This document shows positions 18,559-27,889 of a DNA stretch of 64,000 nt, piece by piece. Origin of the DNA: Crossiella sp. SN42 (GTDB lineage: Bacteria > Actinomycetota > Actinomycetes > Mycobacteriales > Pseudonocardiaceae); NCBI RefSeq assembly GCF_023897065.1, contig NZ_JAMHIV010000016.1, positions 124,001 through 188,000 on the forward strand, written 5' to 3'. Every line of letters begins with the position of its first letter. The stretch's first letter is position 1. The translations under genes were made by a program, and so were the position numbers. The notes under the pieces are model-generated. The model worked only from the letters and a program-made list of their open reading frames with translations, searched no databases and had not been told where the DNA came from.

Positions 18559-18590
18559 AGGCCGCGGTCCCTGATGGGGGTCCGCGGCCT
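18559..18590 (-). terminator. Rho-independent attenuator in the whiB7 leader
   Basis: On the minus strand AGGCCGCGG pairs with CCGCGGCCT (9 bp). An A-A mismatch and three more G-C pairs follow, and the stem ends in TTTTTGTCG. It lies 59 bp before the whiB7 start, within its leader, so it must be bypassed for whiB7 expression. A premature terminator in this position is the known regulatory design of whiB7 leaders. Confidence 0.85.
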
Positions 18591-18606
18591 GGAGAGGTCG
18601 GTCATT

Positions 18607-18623
18607 CCTGACCTGGGGTCAGG
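18607..18623 (-). promoter_or_regulatory. small hairpin overlapping the leader-ORF stop codon
   Basis: CCTGACC-TGG-GGTCAGG (7-bp stem) contains the TGA of the upstream leader ORF (18619-18621) and the purine-rich AGGTCAGG before ATG 18605. A ribosome terminating here would melt it, linking leader translation to the attenuator 17 bp further on. Confidence 0.45.
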
Positions 18624-18903
18624 GACTTCTCTCCAACGCGGACATACGACGCTCATCGGTGTTCGGCACATCGACGGCAGCCGGGATCAGGGTGGTAACG
18701 GTGGCGGGGGTCCAGGCAGCGAACACACTGGTCCCCTGGATCTGGGCATAACGCCGGGCGGCAAGGCCGACCCTCGCGTTCACGCAGAAGCCAGCGCCCT
18801 TGAAGACGCCGTTACCATTGATGCCATGGCCAGACGGGCCGAATTCTCCGGTCGAGGGGTGGGCCGGAGTACCGATGATCATCAGTTTCTTCACGACGTC
18901 CAC
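18619..18903 (-). CDS. candidate leader ORF (94 aa) in the whiB7 5' region
   Basis: A GTG start follows GGGGAAGGGGG. The frame runs 94 codons, with a Gly/Asn-containing, non-repetitive composition unlike shadow frames here, and stops 29 bp upstream of the attenuator stem. It begins about 58 bp after the predicted whiB7 transcription start. WhiB7 leaders in mycobacteria contain an upstream ORF whose translation controls termination. This one is longer than I would expect, so the functional leader peptide could be a shorter in-frame part or another frame. Inference only. Confidence 0.4.
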   Translation of the reverse strand: MDVVKKLMIIGTPAHPSTGEFGPSGHGINGNGVFKGAGFCVNARVGLAARRYAQIQGTSVFAAWTPATVTTLIPAAVDVPNTDERRMSALERSP

Positions 18904-18967
18904 CCCCTTCCCCAGTAGGCGAGACCGAGTCTCGCGGGCTCGGGGCTCTTCGCACCCGGCTGTTGCA

Positions 18968-19010
18968 GGTTATTGCTGAGTCCCACGGGCATGCAACCGC
19001 TTTTTACAGA
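18968..19010 (-). promoter_or_regulatory. predicted WhiB7-autoregulated promoter
   Basis: On the minus strand an AT-rich TGTAAAAA sits 4 bp upstream of a -35 TTGCAT. It is followed after 16 bp by AATAAC as -10 (or ATAACC at 17 bp). The AT tract immediately upstream of -35 is the recognised WhiB7 AT-hook target. The site lies just downstream of the uvrD2 stop codon. Confidence 0.65.
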
Positions 19011-19017
19011 TTGCTTC

Positions 19018-21468
19018 TCAACTGCCCGATCGTGTGTCTTCCCCGTGGTCAGACGATTGCGCGCCGTGCACGAGCGCGAGCACGTCGGCGCCGAAGCGGG
19101 TCAGCTTGGTGGCGCCGATCCCGGAGATCGACACCAGCGCCGCGTCGTCGGCGGGCCGCTGTTCGGCGATCGCGGTGAGGGTGGCGTCGGTGAAGACCAC
19201 ATACGGCGGGACCTTGAGTTGTTTGGCCCGCGCACCCCGCCAGGCCAGCAGCCTGGCGAGCAGCTCTTCGTCCACAGTGGACGGACATCCGGCGCACCGG
19301 CCGAGCTTGATCGCGGTGGTGCCGACCAGCGCGCCGCCGCAGCCCCGGCAACCCGGTTTGACCGGTTGTCGAGACACTGTGTTGACGGACACAGCCCTGG
19401 CCGGCAGGGCGGCCGGATGGTCCTCCGGCATCAGCCCGTTGAGGAAGCGGCTGCGCCGCCGGTACCGCTTGCCGCCCTCGGCCCGCGACAGCGCCCAGGA
19501 CAGCCACAGGTGCTCGCGGGCCCGGGTGATGCCGACGTAGAACAGCCGCCGCTCCTCCTCGATGGCCGCGAGGTCGGCGGCCGAGTCGCCGATGGCGTGC
19601 TGGATCGGCAGCGTGCCCTCGACCAGGCCGACCAGGAACACCGCGTCCCACTCCAGGCCCTTGGCCGCGTGCATGGAAGCGAGGGTGACCCCGGCGACGG
19701 TGGGCGGGTGCTGGGCCTCGGCGCGGGCTTCGAGCTCGGCGGAGTAGCGGCGCAGGTCGGCCTCGGGCAGGGCGGTGAGCAGCTCGTCGGCGACGCGGAC
19801 CAGGCCGGCGAGGGACTCCCAGCGTTCGCGGGCGGCGCCCCCCGCGGGGGGCTGGGGGGTGAGGCCGAGGGGGGCGAGGACCTGGCGGACGACGCTGACC
19901 AGGTCGAAGGAGGGGGCGGGGCGCGGCGGGAGTGCGGCTTCAGCGGAGTGCGGGGCGGGCGAGGTCTGCGTGGCGACGGCGGAGTGCACGGCTGGCGCGG
20001 TCCGGGCGTTGGCGGAGTGCAGGGCGGACGAGGCGTTCGCGGCGTCGGCGGAGTGCAGGGCGGACGAGGCGTTCGCGGCGTCGGCGGAACGCGAGCCGGA
20101 CGGGGCGTTGGCGGCGCGCGGGGCGGGCGGGGCCTGCTCGGCGTTGGCCGGGTGCGGGGCGGGCGAAGCCTGGGCGGAGTGGTGTGGGAAGGCGGCGTCG
20201 ACGGGGTGGGGTGGGAACTCGTCGTCGGCGGAGCGGGGGCGGGGGCGGGTGAGCACCGCGGCGCGGATGGCCTGCATGGCCTGGCGGACCTCGGGGCGGT
20301 TGAAGAAGCGCTCGCCGCCGCGGACCAGGTACGGGATGTCCGCCTCGGTGAGGGCCTGTTCGTAGACCTCGGACTGGCCGTTGACCCGGAACAGCACCGC
20401 GATCTCGCTCGCCGGGACGCCCGCCTTCATCAGCTTGCCGATGCGGCGGGCCACCGCGCGGGCCTCGGCCGGTTCGTCGTCGAACTCGGCGAAGTGGGGC
20501 CTGGGGCCCTTGGGGCGCTGGCCGATGAGCTTGAGGCGGGAGCCGCTGGGGCGGTCGCGGGCGGCGCTGATCACCTGGTTGGCCAGGGAGACGACCTCGG
20601 GGGTGGAGCGGTAGTCGCGTTCCAGGCGGACGATCACCGCCTCGGGGTAGCGGCGGGGGAAGTTGAGCAGCCAGTGCGGGGCGGCGCCGGCGAATGAGTA
20701 GATGGTCTGGTTGGCGTCGCCGACCACGGTGAGGTCGTCGCGGCCGCCGAGCCAGGCCTCCAGCACGCGTTGCTGGAGCGGGGTGACGTCCTGGTACTCG
20801 TCCACCACAAAGCACCGGTACCGGTCGCGGAACTCGGTGGCGACCTCGGGGTGTTCCTCGAAGACCGCGGCGGTGTGCAGCAGGTAGTCGTTGAAGTCCA
20901 GCATCCGGGCTTCGGACTTGAGCTTCTCGTAGGTCTGGTAGACCGTGACGATCTGTTCGGCGGCGGCGGGCAGGTCGCGGGTGGCCTTGGCCGCGGCGGC
21001 CGGGTAGTCGACCGGGGCGACCAGTGAGGACTTCGCCCAGTCGATCTCGCCTGCCAGGTCGCGCAGCATCTCGGTCTCGGTGGACATGCCCGCGCGGCGG
21101 GCGGCCTGGGCGATGGCCCGCATCTTGCCGTCGATCAGCTGCCACGGGTCGCCGCCGATGACCCTCGGCCAGAAGTAGCGCAGCTGCTTCATGGTGGCGG
21201 CGTGGAAGGTGCGGGCCTGCGCCTGGTGCACGCCCAGCTCGCGCAACCTGGTGCGCATCTCGCCGGCGGCGCGGCTGGTGAAGCTGACCGCGAGGACCTG
21301 GCCGGGCGCGACCAGTCCCCGGTGCACCAGGTAGGCGATGCGGTGGGTGATGGTGCGGGTCTTGCCGGTGCCCGCCCCGGCCAGCACGCAGACCGGACCC
21401 CGTGGGGCCTCTACCGCTGCGCGCTGTTCCGGATCCAGTCCCGCAAGAAGCGTCTCGGCGTCACCCAC
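19018..21468 (-). CDS. uvrD2: UvrD2-type SF1 DNA helicase with HRDC domain
   Basis: Walker A is GAGTGKT (residues 31-37), Walker B is VVDEYQDV, and motif VI-type [13 protein letters not shown] is followed by a Cys4 zinc knuckle (GCRGCGG ... CAGCPS) and a C-terminal HRDC domain ([20 protein letters not shown]). This is the mycobacterial UvrD2 architecture, a 3'-5' helicase. At 816 residues it is longer than the ~700 typical because a Ser/Ala/His-rich linker with 12-residue repeats (about residues 430-515) interrupts the region after [12 protein letters not shown]. It is the last gene of an operon with nudC and two M16 peptidases and directly precedes whiB7. Confidence 0.95.
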   Translation of the reverse strand: MGDAETLLAGLDPEQRAAVEAPRGPVCVLAGAGTGKTRTITHRIAYLVHRGLVAPGQVLAVSFTSRAAGEMRTRLRELGVHQAQARTFHAATMKQLRYFWPRVIGGDPWQLIDGKMRAIAQAARRAGMSTETEMLRDLAGEIDWAKSSLVAPVDYPAAAAKATRDLPAAAEQIVTVYQTYEKLKSEARMLDFNDYLLHTAAVFEEHPEVATEFRDRYRCFVVDEYQDVTPLQQRVLEAWLGGRDDLTVVGDANQTIYSFAGAAPHWLLNFPRRYPEAVIVRLERDYRSTPEVVSLANQVISAARDRPSGSRLKLIGQRPKGPRPHFAEFDDEPAEARAVARRIGKLMKAGVPASEIAVLFRVNGQSEVYEQALTEADIPYLVRGGERFFNRPEVRQAMQAIRAAVLTRPRPRSADDEFPPHPVDAAFPHHSAQASPAPHPANAEQAPPAPRAANAPSGSRSADAANASSALHSADAANASSALHSANARTAPAVHSAVATQTSPAPHSAEAALPPRPAPSFDLVSVVRQVLAPLGLTPQPPAGGAARERWESLAGLVRVADELLTALPEADLRRYSAELEARAEAQHPPTVAGVTLASMHAAKGLEWDAVFLVGLVEGTLPIQHAIGDSAADLAAIEEERRLFYVGITRAREHLWLSWALSRAEGGKRYRRRSRFLNGLMPEDHPAALPARAVSVNTVSRQPVKPGCRGCGGALVGTTAIKLGRCAGCPSTVDEELLARLLAWRGARAKQLKVPPYVVFTDATLTAIAEQRPADDAALVSISGIGATKLTRFGADVLALVHGAQSSDHGEDTRSGS
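20011..20082. repeat. 36-bp perfect tandem duplication inside uvrD2
   Basis: Two identical 36-bp units encode a repeated 12-residue block ([12 protein letters not shown]). More diverged units extend on both sides from about 19930 to 20225. The reading frame is preserved. Confidence 0.9.
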
Positions 21469-21472
21469 CGCC

Positions 21473-22381
21473 TCATCCTCGCATTGCCGCCCAGCTGTCC
21501 AGCATGCGGCGCGCGATGGAGGTCTCCGGCGGCAGCCGCAGCCCCGGGATCTCGCCGTCGTTGGCGATGGCCTCGCGCACCTTGTCCCGGTGCACCCACA
21601 TCGCTTCCTCGATCTCGCCGTCGGCCGGGGTCAGCGTGGCCCCGGCATCGGCCAGCGCGGCGAAGCCGACCATCAGCGAACGCGGGAACGGCCACGGCTG
21701 GCTGGCCAGGTAGCGCACCTCGCGCACCTTGACGCCGACCTCCTCGGCGACCTCGCGCACCACGCAGGCCTCCAGCGACTCGCCGGTCTCCACGAACCCG
21801 GCCAGCACCGAGTAGCGCTCCGGCGGCCAGATCGGCTGGCGGGCCAGGATCACCTGGTCCGCGCCGTCGTGCACCAGGCAGATCACCGCGGGGTCGGTGC
21901 GCGGGTACTCCTCCCGGCCGCAGCCGGTGCAGCGGCGCGCCCACCCGGCCCGCTCGGGCTTGGTGGGCGAGCCGCAGCGCGCGCAGAAACCGGAGTGCCG
22001 GTGCCAGGTCAGCAAGCCGACCGCGGTGGTGAACAGGCCGGCGTCGGTGTCGTCGAGCAGGGCGCCGGACATCCGGAGGTCCTGCCAGTCCTCGTGTTCC
22101 AGCCCGTCCTCGGCGGGCACGGCCCAGTAGGAGCGGCCGTCCTGGGTGCCCAGCAGCACCGCGGTGTCCCCGGGTTCGGGCGAGTGCTCGACGGCGGCGC
22201 GGTACCGCAGCGCCGCACCGCCTTCGAGCAGCTCGACCCGGCCCCGGCCGTCCACCACGAGCAGCTGCGCCTCGCGCCAGAGTTCGGCGAGGCGGGCCGG
22301 GTCGTCCCGCAGCAGATCGTCGCGATCGACGGTGGAGCGGGACAACGCGGGCAGCCGGTCGAGCTGGAACTCCTGGGTCAC
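21473..22381 (-). CDS. nudC: NudC-type NAD(H) pyrophosphatase / deNADding enzyme
   Basis: A four-Cys zinc ribbon (CARCGSPT ... CTGCG) is followed by the Nudix box [23 protein letters not shown] and the NADH-specific SQPWPFP motif downstream, the defining set for NudC. It hydrolyses NAD(H) to NMN(H) and AMP and can remove NAD caps from RNA. The 302-residue length is normal. Its GTG overlaps the end of the upstream M16 gene by 4 bp, and uvrD2 follows after 4 bp. Confidence 0.95.
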   Translation of the reverse strand: MTQEFQLDRLPALSRSTVDRDDLLRDDPARLAELWREAQLLVVDGRGRVELLEGGAALRYRAAVEHSPEPGDTAVLLGTQDGRSYWAVPAEDGLEHEDWQDLRMSGALLDDTDAGLFTTAVGLLTWHRHSGFCARCGSPTKPERAGWARRCTGCGREEYPRTDPAVICLVHDGADQVILARQPIWPPERYSVLAGFVETGESLEACVVREVAEEVGVKVREVRYLASQPWPFPRSLMVGFAALADAGATLTPADGEIEEAMWVHRDKVREAIANDGEIPGLRLPPETSIARRMLDSWAAMRG

Positions 22382-23760
22382 GGCAGGACAACACCGCCGA
22401 GGGCGCCCATTGTTCCGGCCAGCGCGTCCGCATCGCCCACCACGACACCGGTCCAGGCGTCCGGGGCGAAGAACTCGCGGGCCGCCTCGGCCACCTCCTC
22501 GACCGTGACCTGGGCCAGCCTGCGCTGGTGCGCGCGCAGCCAGTCGAAGTCCAGCCCGAAGGCGGTCAGCGACAGCAACGTGTTCGCCAGCCCGGCCTGG
22601 GATGCCTCGGCGATCAGCTGCATGCCGATCAGGTAGTTGCGGGCGGAGTCCACCTCGGCCTGGGTAGGCGGCGAGACCACCATCCGGCCCAGCTCGTAGC
22701 GGATCTCCAGCAGCGCGGCGGCGCTGACGTCGCTGGCGGTGTCGGCGTCCAGCAACAGGGTGGCGTTGCCGGGGGTGTACTCGAAGGCGGAGCGGGCCGA
22801 GTAGGTGAAGCCCTTGTCCTCGCGGATGTTCTCCACCAGCCGGGAGGAGAAGTAGCCGCAGTACACCAGGTTCGCCAGCTGCAGCGCGGCGTACTTCTCG
22901 TGCCCGCGCGGCACCGCCTGGGTGGACAGCCGGAACTGGGACTGCACGGCCCCGGCCCGGTGCACCAGCCGCAGGTCGCCGCCCTTGAGCTCGGGCAGTG
23001 CGGGCAGCGGGGTGGCGCTGCCCTCGCCGCGCCAGCCGCCGAGCTTGTCCGCGACCAGCTCGATCATCTTGTCCGGCTCGACATCGCCGACCAGCACCAG
23101 GATCGAGCCGCGCGGCAGCAGGTTGCCCCGGTGCAGCGCGCGCACCTGCTCGGCGGAGACCTCGGCGACATCGGAGTGCAGCGGCACCTCCTTGGTGAAG
23201 GGGTGGTCGCCGTAGCGGTGCTTCTGCAGCGCCTCGCGGGCGATGGTGCCCGGCTCGCTGCGGGCCAGCGCGATCGCGTTGACCAGCCGCTCGCGCTCGC
23301 GCAGCAGCTCGTCCTCCGGGTAGCTGGCGCCAGTGAGCAGGTCGCCGAGCACGTCCAGCTGCACGTCCAGCCCGCTGGCCAGGCCCTCGCCGCTGAAGGA
23401 GAGCCGCTCCGGGTCGACGGTGGCGCTGATCGAGGAGCCGACCAGGGCCAGCTCGTCGGCGATCTGCAGGCGGCTGCGCCTGCCGGTGCCGGTGGTCACG
23501 GTGGCGGCCAGCAGCTCGCCGATGGCCGGGTGCTTGGCGTCGGTGCCGGCGAAGGGCACGAACAGCCGCATGCCGACCAGCGGCACGGTGGGCCGCCTGG
23601 CGGCCACCACCCGCAGGCCGTTGTCCAGGATTCTGTCCACAATGGACACTTCGGTGGCCACGTTCTGCTCGCCCAGCGGCGGCAGCGGACGCGGACCGAT
23701 TTCAGTGCGGCCGATCTCCTCGGCGGTGCGGAAGCGACGCTCCACAGTGGACTCGGTCAC
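22378..23760 (-). CDS. M16 family peptidase, non-catalytic type subunit
   Basis: The 460-residue protein has the M16 (pitrilysin/insulinase) fold: NGLRVVAARRPTVPLVGMRLFVPFAGTDA, RGSILVLVGDVEPDKM and the C-terminal FSSRLVENIREDKGFTYSARS motif. The HxxEH zinc site is absent, so it is likely the non-catalytic partner of the adjacent M16 protein, as in two-subunit processing peptidases. The GTG start overlaps the upstream gene's stop (GTGA), giving translational coupling and probably 1:1 expression. Confidence 0.92.
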   Translation of the reverse strand: MTESTVERRFRTAEEIGRTEIGPRPLPPLGEQNVATEVSIVDRILDNGLRVVAARRPTVPLVGMRLFVPFAGTDAKHPAIGELLAATVTTGTGRRSRLQIADELALVGSSISATVDPERLSFSGEGLASGLDVQLDVLGDLLTGASYPEDELLRERERLVNAIALARSEPGTIAREALQKHRYGDHPFTKEVPLHSDVAEVSAEQVRALHRGNLLPRGSILVLVGDVEPDKMIELVADKLGGWRGEGSATPLPALPELKGGDLRLVHRAGAVQSQFRLSTQAVPRGHEKYAALQLANLVYCGYFSSRLVENIREDKGFTYSARSAFEYTPGNATLLLDADTASDVSAAALLEIRYELGRMVVSPPTQAEVDSARNYLIGMQLIAEASQAGLANTLLSLTAFGLDFDWLRAHQRRLAQVTVEEVAEAAREFFAPDAWTGVVVGDADALAGTMGALGGVVLP

Positions 23761-25040
23761 TGGTCTCCTCCGGCGTTGAGCACGAGCACGGCGCGGGAGT
23801 CGGGGCGCAGCGCCTTGGCCGCGGTCACCACGTCCTCCTCGCTGACCCCGGCGATCCGCCGCGGCAGTTCGCTGATCAGCTCGGCCCGCCCGAACAGCAG
23901 CTCGGCCGCGCCCAGGGCGAGGGTGCGCGACATCAGCCGGTCGTGCTCGGAGTACAGCGCGGCGGCCCAGCGGGCCTCCACCCTGGCCAGCTCGTCGGTG
24001 TCCGGGCCGTCGGAGGCGAGCCGGTGCAGCTCCTCGTCCAGCGCGCCCAGCACCCTGGAGACGTCCACAGTGGACGGGTGGATGGCGGTGACGGTCAGCG
24101 TGTCCGGGTCCCGCGCGTCCAGCGCGCTGCCCAGCAGGCCGCACCGGGCGCCGACCTCGACCACCAGCTCCTCGTCCTGGGTCATCCGGCGCTGCAACCG
24201 GGAGGAGTCCCCGTCGGTGAGCAGCGCGGTGAGCACCACGTAGTTGAGGTAGGAGTCCAGGTCGGTGGACGGGTCGGGCAGCCGGTAGCCGACCGCGACC
24301 CCGGGCAGGGTGGCGTGCGCGTCGATGTACTCCCCGCGCAGCTCGCCCTGCGGGAACGGCTCGGCGAAGGACGGCCGCACCGGCACCGGGCGGGCAGGCA
24401 CGTCGCCGAAGTGCTTGCCCACCAGGTCGATCGCCTCGGCCAGCACGAAGTCACCGGCGACGGTGAGCACCGCGTTGCCAGGGGCGTAGAAGGTGTCGAA
24501 GAAGGTCGCGCAGTCCTGCAGGCTCGCCTGCTCCAGGTCGGAGAAGTCCCCGTAACCGTTGTGCGCGTTGGCGAAGGTGGAGTACAGCACCGGCGGCAGG
24601 GTGATCCACGGGAACCCGCCGTAGGGCCGGTTCAGCACGTTGAGCCGGATCTCCTCCTTGACCACGTCGACCTGGTTGCGCAGGTTCTCCTCGGTCAGCT
24701 TGGGCGCGCGCATCCGGTCGGCCTCCAGGAAGAGCATGCGCTCCAGCGCCGCGGAGGGCGCCACCTGGAAGTAGTCGGTGTAGTCCGGATGCGTCGAACC
24801 GTTGAACACCCCGCCGGAGCCCTGGACGTGCCGGAAGTGGGCGAGTTTCTCCAGGCTTTCGCTGCCCTGGAACATCAGGTGCTCGAACAGGTGCGCGAAG
24901 CCGGTCCGGCCCTCGGGCTCCGATCGGAAGCCCACGTCGTAGTGCACGCTGACACACACCACGGGAGCCGTGCGATCAGGCGCGAGCAGAACGCGCAGCC
25001 CGTTGGCGAGAGTCACCCGGTGCAGCTGGGGATCTGACAT
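23757..25040 (-). CDS. M16 family zinc peptidase, catalytic subunit
   Basis: The inverted zinc motif HLFEH in RTGFAHLFEHLMFQGSE is near residue 50, and the downstream Glu region is EENLRNQVDVVKEEI. The 427-residue length is typical of a PqqL/processing-peptidase-like M16 protein without a signal peptide. It pairs with the downstream HxxEH-less paralogue. The substrate is unknown; such pairs degrade or process small peptides. Confidence 0.93.
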   Translation of the reverse strand: MSDPQLHRVTLANGLRVLLAPDRTAPVVCVSVHYDVGFRSEPEGRTGFAHLFEHLMFQGSESLEKLAHFRHVQGSGGVFNGSTHPDYTDYFQVAPSAALERMLFLEADRMRAPKLTEENLRNQVDVVKEEIRLNVLNRPYGGFPWITLPPVLYSTFANAHNGYGDFSDLEQASLQDCATFFDTFYAPGNAVLTVAGDFVLAEAIDLVGKHFGDVPARPVPVRPSFAEPFPQGELRGEYIDAHATLPGVAVGYRLPDPSTDLDSYLNYVVLTALLTDGDSSRLQRRMTQDEELVVEVGARCGLLGSALDARDPDTLTVTAIHPSTVDVSRVLGALDEELHRLASDGPDTDELARVEARWAAALYSEHDRLMSRTLALGAAELLFGRAELISELPRRIAGVSEEDVVTAAKALRPDSRAVLVLNAGGDQ

Positions 25041-25058
25041 GACGTAAGACTACGGGCC

Positions 25059-26780
25059 TCAGCGCAGCGCGCGCAGGTGCCCGGCCTCGGCCAGCACCCC
25101 GTCCACCGCGGCCAGGAACAGCGGGAAGTGCGCCGCGAACCGCCGGAGGTCGGGCGTGGACTCCTCCCCTTCGGCCGACTCCCCGTACCAGTAGAGGCCG
25201 GGGGTGCCGTCGGCGTCGGACTCCAGGGTGGCGAAGGCGCGCAGCCAGCGGTCGGTCTCACCGAGCACCACCGCGTAGGGCAGCGAGCGGGAGAACACCA
25301 TCTCGCGGTCGGCGGGCGGGATGTCGTCCACCTGGACCGTGTGCAGGTAACCGCGCAGGCCGCGGACCTGGGCCAGCAGCGCGCTGCCCCGGCGGGTGCG
25401 GGCGGGCATGGAGCGGGCGCCGACGGCCAGCGCGATGCCCGCCACGATGACCGCCAGGCCGAGCACGGCGTAGGTGGTGGTGAAGGCCAGCACCAGGGTG
25501 GCCGCGATGCCCAGGCCGGTCAGGCCGAGGCCGACCCACCACCAGCGGGTGCGCTCGGTGTCCGGGCGGCGGGTGAACCACTGCCGCTCGACCACGTCGG
25601 TGTAGAGCGCGTCGCGCACGCCGGTCAGGTCCAGGCCGCCCTCGCCGCGCAGCTGGCTGAGCAGCACCTGCTCGCGGTCGCCGGTGAACAGGGTGTCGTA
25701 GACGGCGCGCTCGTAGTCGGTGAGGTAGTCATCCGGCGGGTTGCGGCGCACGATCCGCCAGTTGGCCACGCCGCTGCCGCCGTGGATCTCCTCGATCCAC
25801 AGGTAGTTGCGCACCGCGAGGTCGACCAGGGTGGCGGTCACGTCCACGACGTCGACGTGCTCGTCCACCACGGTGCCGACCTGGCCGGGCAGCACGCCGT
25901 CGGGGGAGGCGAAGCTGACCCGCTGCTGCTCGTCCGCGAGCAGCACCTGCACCGGGCCGACGTCGCTGGCCAGCGCCTTGGCGTCGCGGCCGCGGGCGAA
26001 CCAGAGCAGGCCGACGCCGCCGAGCAGCAGCAGCGCCAGGCCGCCGAGCCCGGCCAGGGTGACCGGGGTGAGCGCGAAGGCCTTGGCCAGCGTGGAGCCC
26101 TGGTCGAAGCGGGCGTTGGCCGGCACGGTGCCCGCCTCCAGGCCGACCGCGAGGTCGATCCGCTCGCCCTGCTTGAGACCGATGTTGCGGGCCGAGGCGG
26201 CCTCGCCCGCGACCACCTGGGCGTTGGTGCACAGGGTCGCCGAGCCGGGCGCGCCGGCCAGGCAGGTGACCGAGGTGGGCGGCTTGGGCGAGACGAAGCT
26301 GATCTCGACCGAGTCGACGTCGGCGCTCCAGCCGCCGGAGACCTGCCAGCGCACGTCCTGGGTGTCGCCGGAGTCGCTGACCGCGCCCTCGACGGTGTAG
26401 GTGACCTTGGACTGACCGCCCTCCAGCCGCAGGGTCAGCTCCTCGGCGTTCTGCTCGACCCTGCCCTTGCCCTCGACCTTGGCCCCGCTCACGGTGAACA
26501 CCCGCTCAACCGCGTCACCAGCGCCGATGCGCAGCGGGACGGTCCGGCTGACGCTCTGGCCTTCCGGCACCGCGACCTGCTCGGTCACACTGAGCTTGCC
26601 GTCCCGCTCCAGCCGCAGGGACACCTCGGCGGCCACCGTGCCGGGCAGTCCCTGCGGGCCGGTCGGCTCACCTCCGCCCGAGGGTGGCGGGGGCACAGCG
26701 AGGAACGCGACAGGTGCCAGCACGGCCGCGGAGAGCAGAGCGCCCCAGTTCGTCAACACGGCAGCGGAGGATAGCGGCAT
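25059..26780 (-). CDS. DUF2207 domain membrane protein
   Basis: An N-terminal signal or anchor (LLSAAVLAPVAFLAV) and a beta-rich extracytoplasmic DUF2207 domain to about residue 230 are followed by a membrane segment (LTPVTLAGLGGLALLLLGGVGLLWF), a cytoplasmic part with FSRSLPYAVVLGETDRW, and a pair of membrane helices (LGIAATLVLAFTTTYAVLGLAVIVAGIAL). The ATG at 26780 is preferred over 26825 because the longer form would run into the divergent gene's leader. Function unknown. It may begin the M16-nudC-uvrD2 transcript, with an 18-bp gap to the next gene. Confidence 0.88.
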   Translation of the reverse strand: MPLSSAAVLTNWGALLSAAVLAPVAFLAVPPPPSGGGEPTGPQGLPGTVAAEVSLRLERDGKLSVTEQVAVPEGQSVSRTVPLRIGAGDAVERVFTVSGAKVEGKGRVEQNAEELTLRLEGGQSKVTYTVEGAVSDSGDTQDVRWQVSGGWSADVDSVEISFVSPKPPTSVTCLAGAPGSATLCTNAQVVAGEAASARNIGLKQGERIDLAVGLEAGTVPANARFDQGSTLAKAFALTPVTLAGLGGLALLLLGGVGLLWFARGRDAKALASDVGPVQVLLADEQQRVSFASPDGVLPGQVGTVVDEHVDVVDVTATLVDLAVRNYLWIEEIHGGSGVANWRIVRRNPPDDYLTDYERAVYDTLFTGDREQVLLSQLRGEGGLDLTGVRDALYTDVVERQWFTRRPDTERTRWWWVGLGLTGLGIAATLVLAFTTTYAVLGLAVIVAGIALAVGARSMPARTRRGSALLAQVRGLRGYLHTVQVDDIPPADREMVFSRSLPYAVVLGETDRWLRAFATLESDADGTPGLYWYGESAEGEESTPDLRRFAAHFPLFLAAVDGVLAEAGHLRALR

Positions 26781-26828
26781 CGACCTATGCTTCGGGGCAT
26801 CGAGTGGGAAAAGAGGGGTGAGCACGCG

Positions 26829-27875
26829 ATGACGGCGCCTTCAGGGCCGGGTCAGCCGCCGGAGCACGGCGGGAGCGCGGGCTCGGGCCACCCCGCGTAC
26901 CACGACCCGTACCCGGCCTACGCCGACTACTCCGGCTACCTCGATCCGGAGCCGCCGAAGCCGCCGCGGCGCCGCAAGAACTCACCGCTGACCATCCTGC
27001 TGGTGCTGGTCGTGCTGGTCGGGTCGGTGGTGGTCTACGCGAAGGTCACCGCGAACAACGCGGCCGAGCCGGACAACTCGGCGCAGTCCTCGCCGAACAG
27101 TCCCGGCACCACCGCGGCCCCCGGCTCCACCCAGCCCTCGCCCGCCCCGCTGCGGCCGCGGCCGACCCGCAAGCTGGAGGACCACCCGCTGATGGTCGAC
27201 GGCGGCAAGCTCGCCTTCGCCCAGTGCGACCTGCCCAAGATCGGCCGGGCCACCGACCAGCTGCGCACGTACTACCTGGCCGGCATCGACTGCCTGGAAC
27301 GGGCCTGGACCCCGCTGCTGGAATCGGCGAACCTGCCCACGCACAAGGTCGAGCTGGACACCTCGGCCGACATCACCGAGACCGCCTGCGGCAAGGCGGA
27401 CAAGGACGAGCAGTTCGTGGCGATGTACTGCTCGCGGAACTCGATGATCTACATGCCGACCAAGCGGCTGCTGCGGGTCTACGGCACCAGCTCGCCCGGC
27501 GGGCACCTGGCCACGCTGGCGCACGAGTACGGCCACCACGTGCAGTCGCTGAGCGGGATGCTCGCCGCGGCCGGGCAGAAGCAGGAAGAGGCCGGCGAGG
27601 GGACCCCGGGGTCAGCGGAGCTGTCCCGCCGCCTGGAAATGCAGGCAAACTGCTTCGCGGGCATGTTCCTTGCCGCTACGGTCGGCCGCGGCACCGTGAC
27701 CAAGGCGCTGGCCGACAAGGCGGTCAACGACTTCCGGCAGGCTGACGACTCCCCCGACAGCCAGTCCAGTCACGGCACCGGCAAGAACCAGGGAGCCTGG
27801 GCCAAGCGGGGTTACGCGTCCGGCAACGCGAAGGACTGCAACACCTGGGCGGCCAAGCCCGCAGACGTGAAATGA
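26829..27875 (+). CDS. neutral zinc metallopeptidase (YpfJ-like, PF04228-type), copy 1
   Basis: A short cytoplasmic Pro/Tyr-rich N-terminus precedes one membrane helix (PLTILLVLVVLVGSVVVYAKV), a Ser/Pro/Thr linker and an extracellular peptidase domain with THxHEYGHHVQSLSG-like zinc site (LAHEYGHHVQSLSG) and the downstream Glu ligand in RLEMQANCFAG. The ATG at 26829 follows AGAGGGGTGAG. It is the first of two adjacent paralogues, 14 bp apart, and divergent from the DUF2207 gene. Substrate unknown. Confidence 0.92.
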   Translation: MTAPSGPGQPPEHGGSAGSGHPAYHDPYPAYADYSGYLDPEPPKPPRRRKNSPLTILLVLVVLVGSVVVYAKVTANNAAEPDNSAQSSPNSPGTTAAPGSTQPSPAPLRPRPTRKLEDHPLMVDGGKLAFAQCDLPKIGRATDQLRTYYLAGIDCLERAWTPLLESANLPTHKVELDTSADITETACGKADKDEQFVAMYCSRNSMIYMPTKRLLRVYGTSSPGGHLATLAHEYGHHVQSLSGMLAAAGQKQEEAGEGTPGSAELSRRLEMQANCFAGMFLAATVGRGTVTKALADKAVNDFRQADDSPDSQSSHGTGKNQGAWAKRGYASGNAKDCNTWAAKPADVK

Positions 27876-27889
27876 GCTGAGCACCGAGC

